From the NCBI RefSeq assembly GCF_017874235.1, contig NZ_JAGGLC010000003.1:62001-126000 (forward strand): a stretch of 64,000 nucleotides of DNA, in the 5' to 3' direction. The translations under genes were made by a program, and so were the position numbers. The stretch's first letter is position 1. Each line of letters starts with the position of its first letter. Under the pieces are notes generated by a model. That model was not told the DNA's origin and searched no databases. It saw only the letters and a program-made list of their open reading frames with translations. The DNA is from Halolamina salifodinae. Its GTDB lineage: Archaea > Halobacteriota > Halobacteria > Halobacteriales > Haloferacaceae. Below are positions 63,242-64,000 of the stretch, piece by piece.

Positions 63242-64000
63242 TCAGTCGATCCGGTCCAGCCGCGCGTCCAGACAGACGTTCAGTTCGTGGGGGGCGTAGG
63301 ACCGCACGACGCGCTCCTCCAACGTCGTCACTTCGTACTCGTCGCCGGCGGCGTCCTCGAGTGCCTCCCGGCCGCGCTCGAACGGATCGTCCTCGTGCTG
63401 GATGTCGTACAGATGCACCACCGCCGAATCGTTCGCGAACGCCACCGCGGCGTCGGCGAACTCCGCGGCGGTGTGGGGGAGGTTCATCACTAGCCGATCC
63501 GCCCAGTCGGCGTACTCGTCGGTCAACGCCCGGACGTCGCCGACGTGGGCCGTGATCCGGTCGGCGACGCCGTTGCGCTCGGCGTTCTCCCGGAGGTACT
63601 CGATGGCTTCGGGGTTGATGTCGCAGGCCACCACTTCGGCGCCCGCGTCGGCCATCGGGATGGCGTACGGGCCGGCGCCGGTGAACATATCCAGCGCGTG
63701 CTCGCCGGGTTCGACCTGCTCGACCACCCGATTTCGCTCGGTGGCGAGGCGCGGCGAGAAGTACACCTCCGACACGTCGACGGCGAACTCGTGGCCGTAC
63801 TCCCGGTGGACCGTCTCGGTCGGCGGGCGCTCCTCGCCCTCGTCGGCCAGCACCTCCCAGTCCCGGACCCGCGTCTCGCCTTTCACTTTCGAGTCGCGGT
63901 TGAGCACGCTCCGGACCGGGATATCCGACTCCATGATCGCCTCGGCGATCTCCGCGGCACGCTCGGGGCCGTCCTCGTCGACGAGCACCACGTCGCCCAG
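63242..64000 (-). CDS. Trm5-type tRNA (guanine37-N1)-methyltransferase, 5' end outside window
   Basis: At least 253 codons; the N-terminus continues beyond the window. A class-I SAM fold with GPYAIPMADAGAEVVACDINPEA (about 105-130 of the visible part) and MNLPHTAAEF, the catalytic loop of Trm5 m1G37 methyltransferases. The Trm5 group also includes the Taw22-like wyosine enzymes. Encoded 56 bases upstream of the tRNA in the same strand direction. Confidence 0.85.
   Translation of the reverse strand: MGDVVLVDEDGPERAAEIAEAIMESDIPVRSVLNRDSKVKGETRVRDWEVLADEGEERPPTETVHREYGHEFAVDVSEVYFSPRLATERNRVVEQVEPGEHALDMFTGAGPYAIPMADAGAEVVACDINPEAIEYLRENAERNGVADRITAHVGDVRALTDEYADWADRLVMNLPHTAAEFADAAVAFANDSAVVHLYDIQHEDDPFERGREALEDAAGDEYEVTTLEERVVRSYAPHELNVCLDARLDRID

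Overview
The window is haloarchaeal chromosome. The evidence is very GC-rich, Asp/Glu-rich coding sequence, Tat-type signals, an S-layer glycoprotein with a PGF-CTERM tail next to archaeosortase, halocyanins feeding a ba3-type oxidase, geranylgeranyl reductase, and leaderless promoters with TATA boxes about 28-30 nt before the start codon. A Haloferacales/Halorubraceae-like host is a guess only.

Positions 1 to about 9950 are the right-hand part of an integrated element. It is clearly AT-richer than the rest and most of its genes resemble nothing I can name. A minus-strand module (7540 to 3154) encodes a small membrane protein, a secreted and anchored Thr/Asn-rich surface protein, a large membrane protein with a glycosylation-type N-terminus, and a P-loop ATPase with a C-terminal helix-turn-helix. 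This gene order recalls the structural block of pleolipoviruses, but the proteins are not obviously members of those families. The module is bracketed by a 59/61-bp inverted repeat built on TAGCTA palindromes. The element ends inside a second endonuclease III gene (nth family), whose N-terminal 149 codons remain at 9946-10395. The element continues to the left of the window, and no integrase or replication gene is visible here.

From 10.4 to 32 kb is ordinary chromosome: DUF371, coiled-coil, SppA and DUF373 proteins; aldo/keto reductase; geranylgeranyl reductase; a Tat-exported subtilase; 2-oxoacid:ferredoxin oxidoreductase alpha/beta; an FNR-like flavoprotein; a halocyanin; a GT4 glycosyltransferase; an M42 peptidase; regulators; the large subunit of an acyl-CoA mutase; and acetyl-CoA synthetase. 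A solo tnpB element (32161 to about 33700) abuts the acs stop codon. Next come an iron-box-controlled flavoprotein plus an iron-siderophore-type binding lipoprotein, a YeiH-type transporter preceded by a hidden 39-codon membrane ORF, a GNAT protein and a DRG-family GTPase.

From 40 to 49 kb: a VOC protein, a winged-helix/TumE-like pair, the S-layer glycoprotein with a long leader, archaeosortase A, diphthine synthase and a PrsW protease. From 48.4 to 53 kb, two copies of a divergent dppB/dppC permease pair lie back to back, without ATPase or binding protein. From 53 to 62.9 kb is a terminal-oxidase island: copper P-type ATPase, TauE/SafE-like protein, small membrane proteins, a double-domain halocyanin, CuA subunit II and haem-copper subunit I. 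The window closes with tRNA-Thr(CGT), two partial copies of its 3' end, and a truncated Trm5-type methyltransferase.

A recurring theme is a family of modular short hairpins. They occur as 71-bp tandem units (22635-22919), as dispersed copies (13336, 26349, 38150-38535, 39860-40030), and also inside two reading frames (34188-34292 and 25901-25943), where they add codons without breaking the frame.
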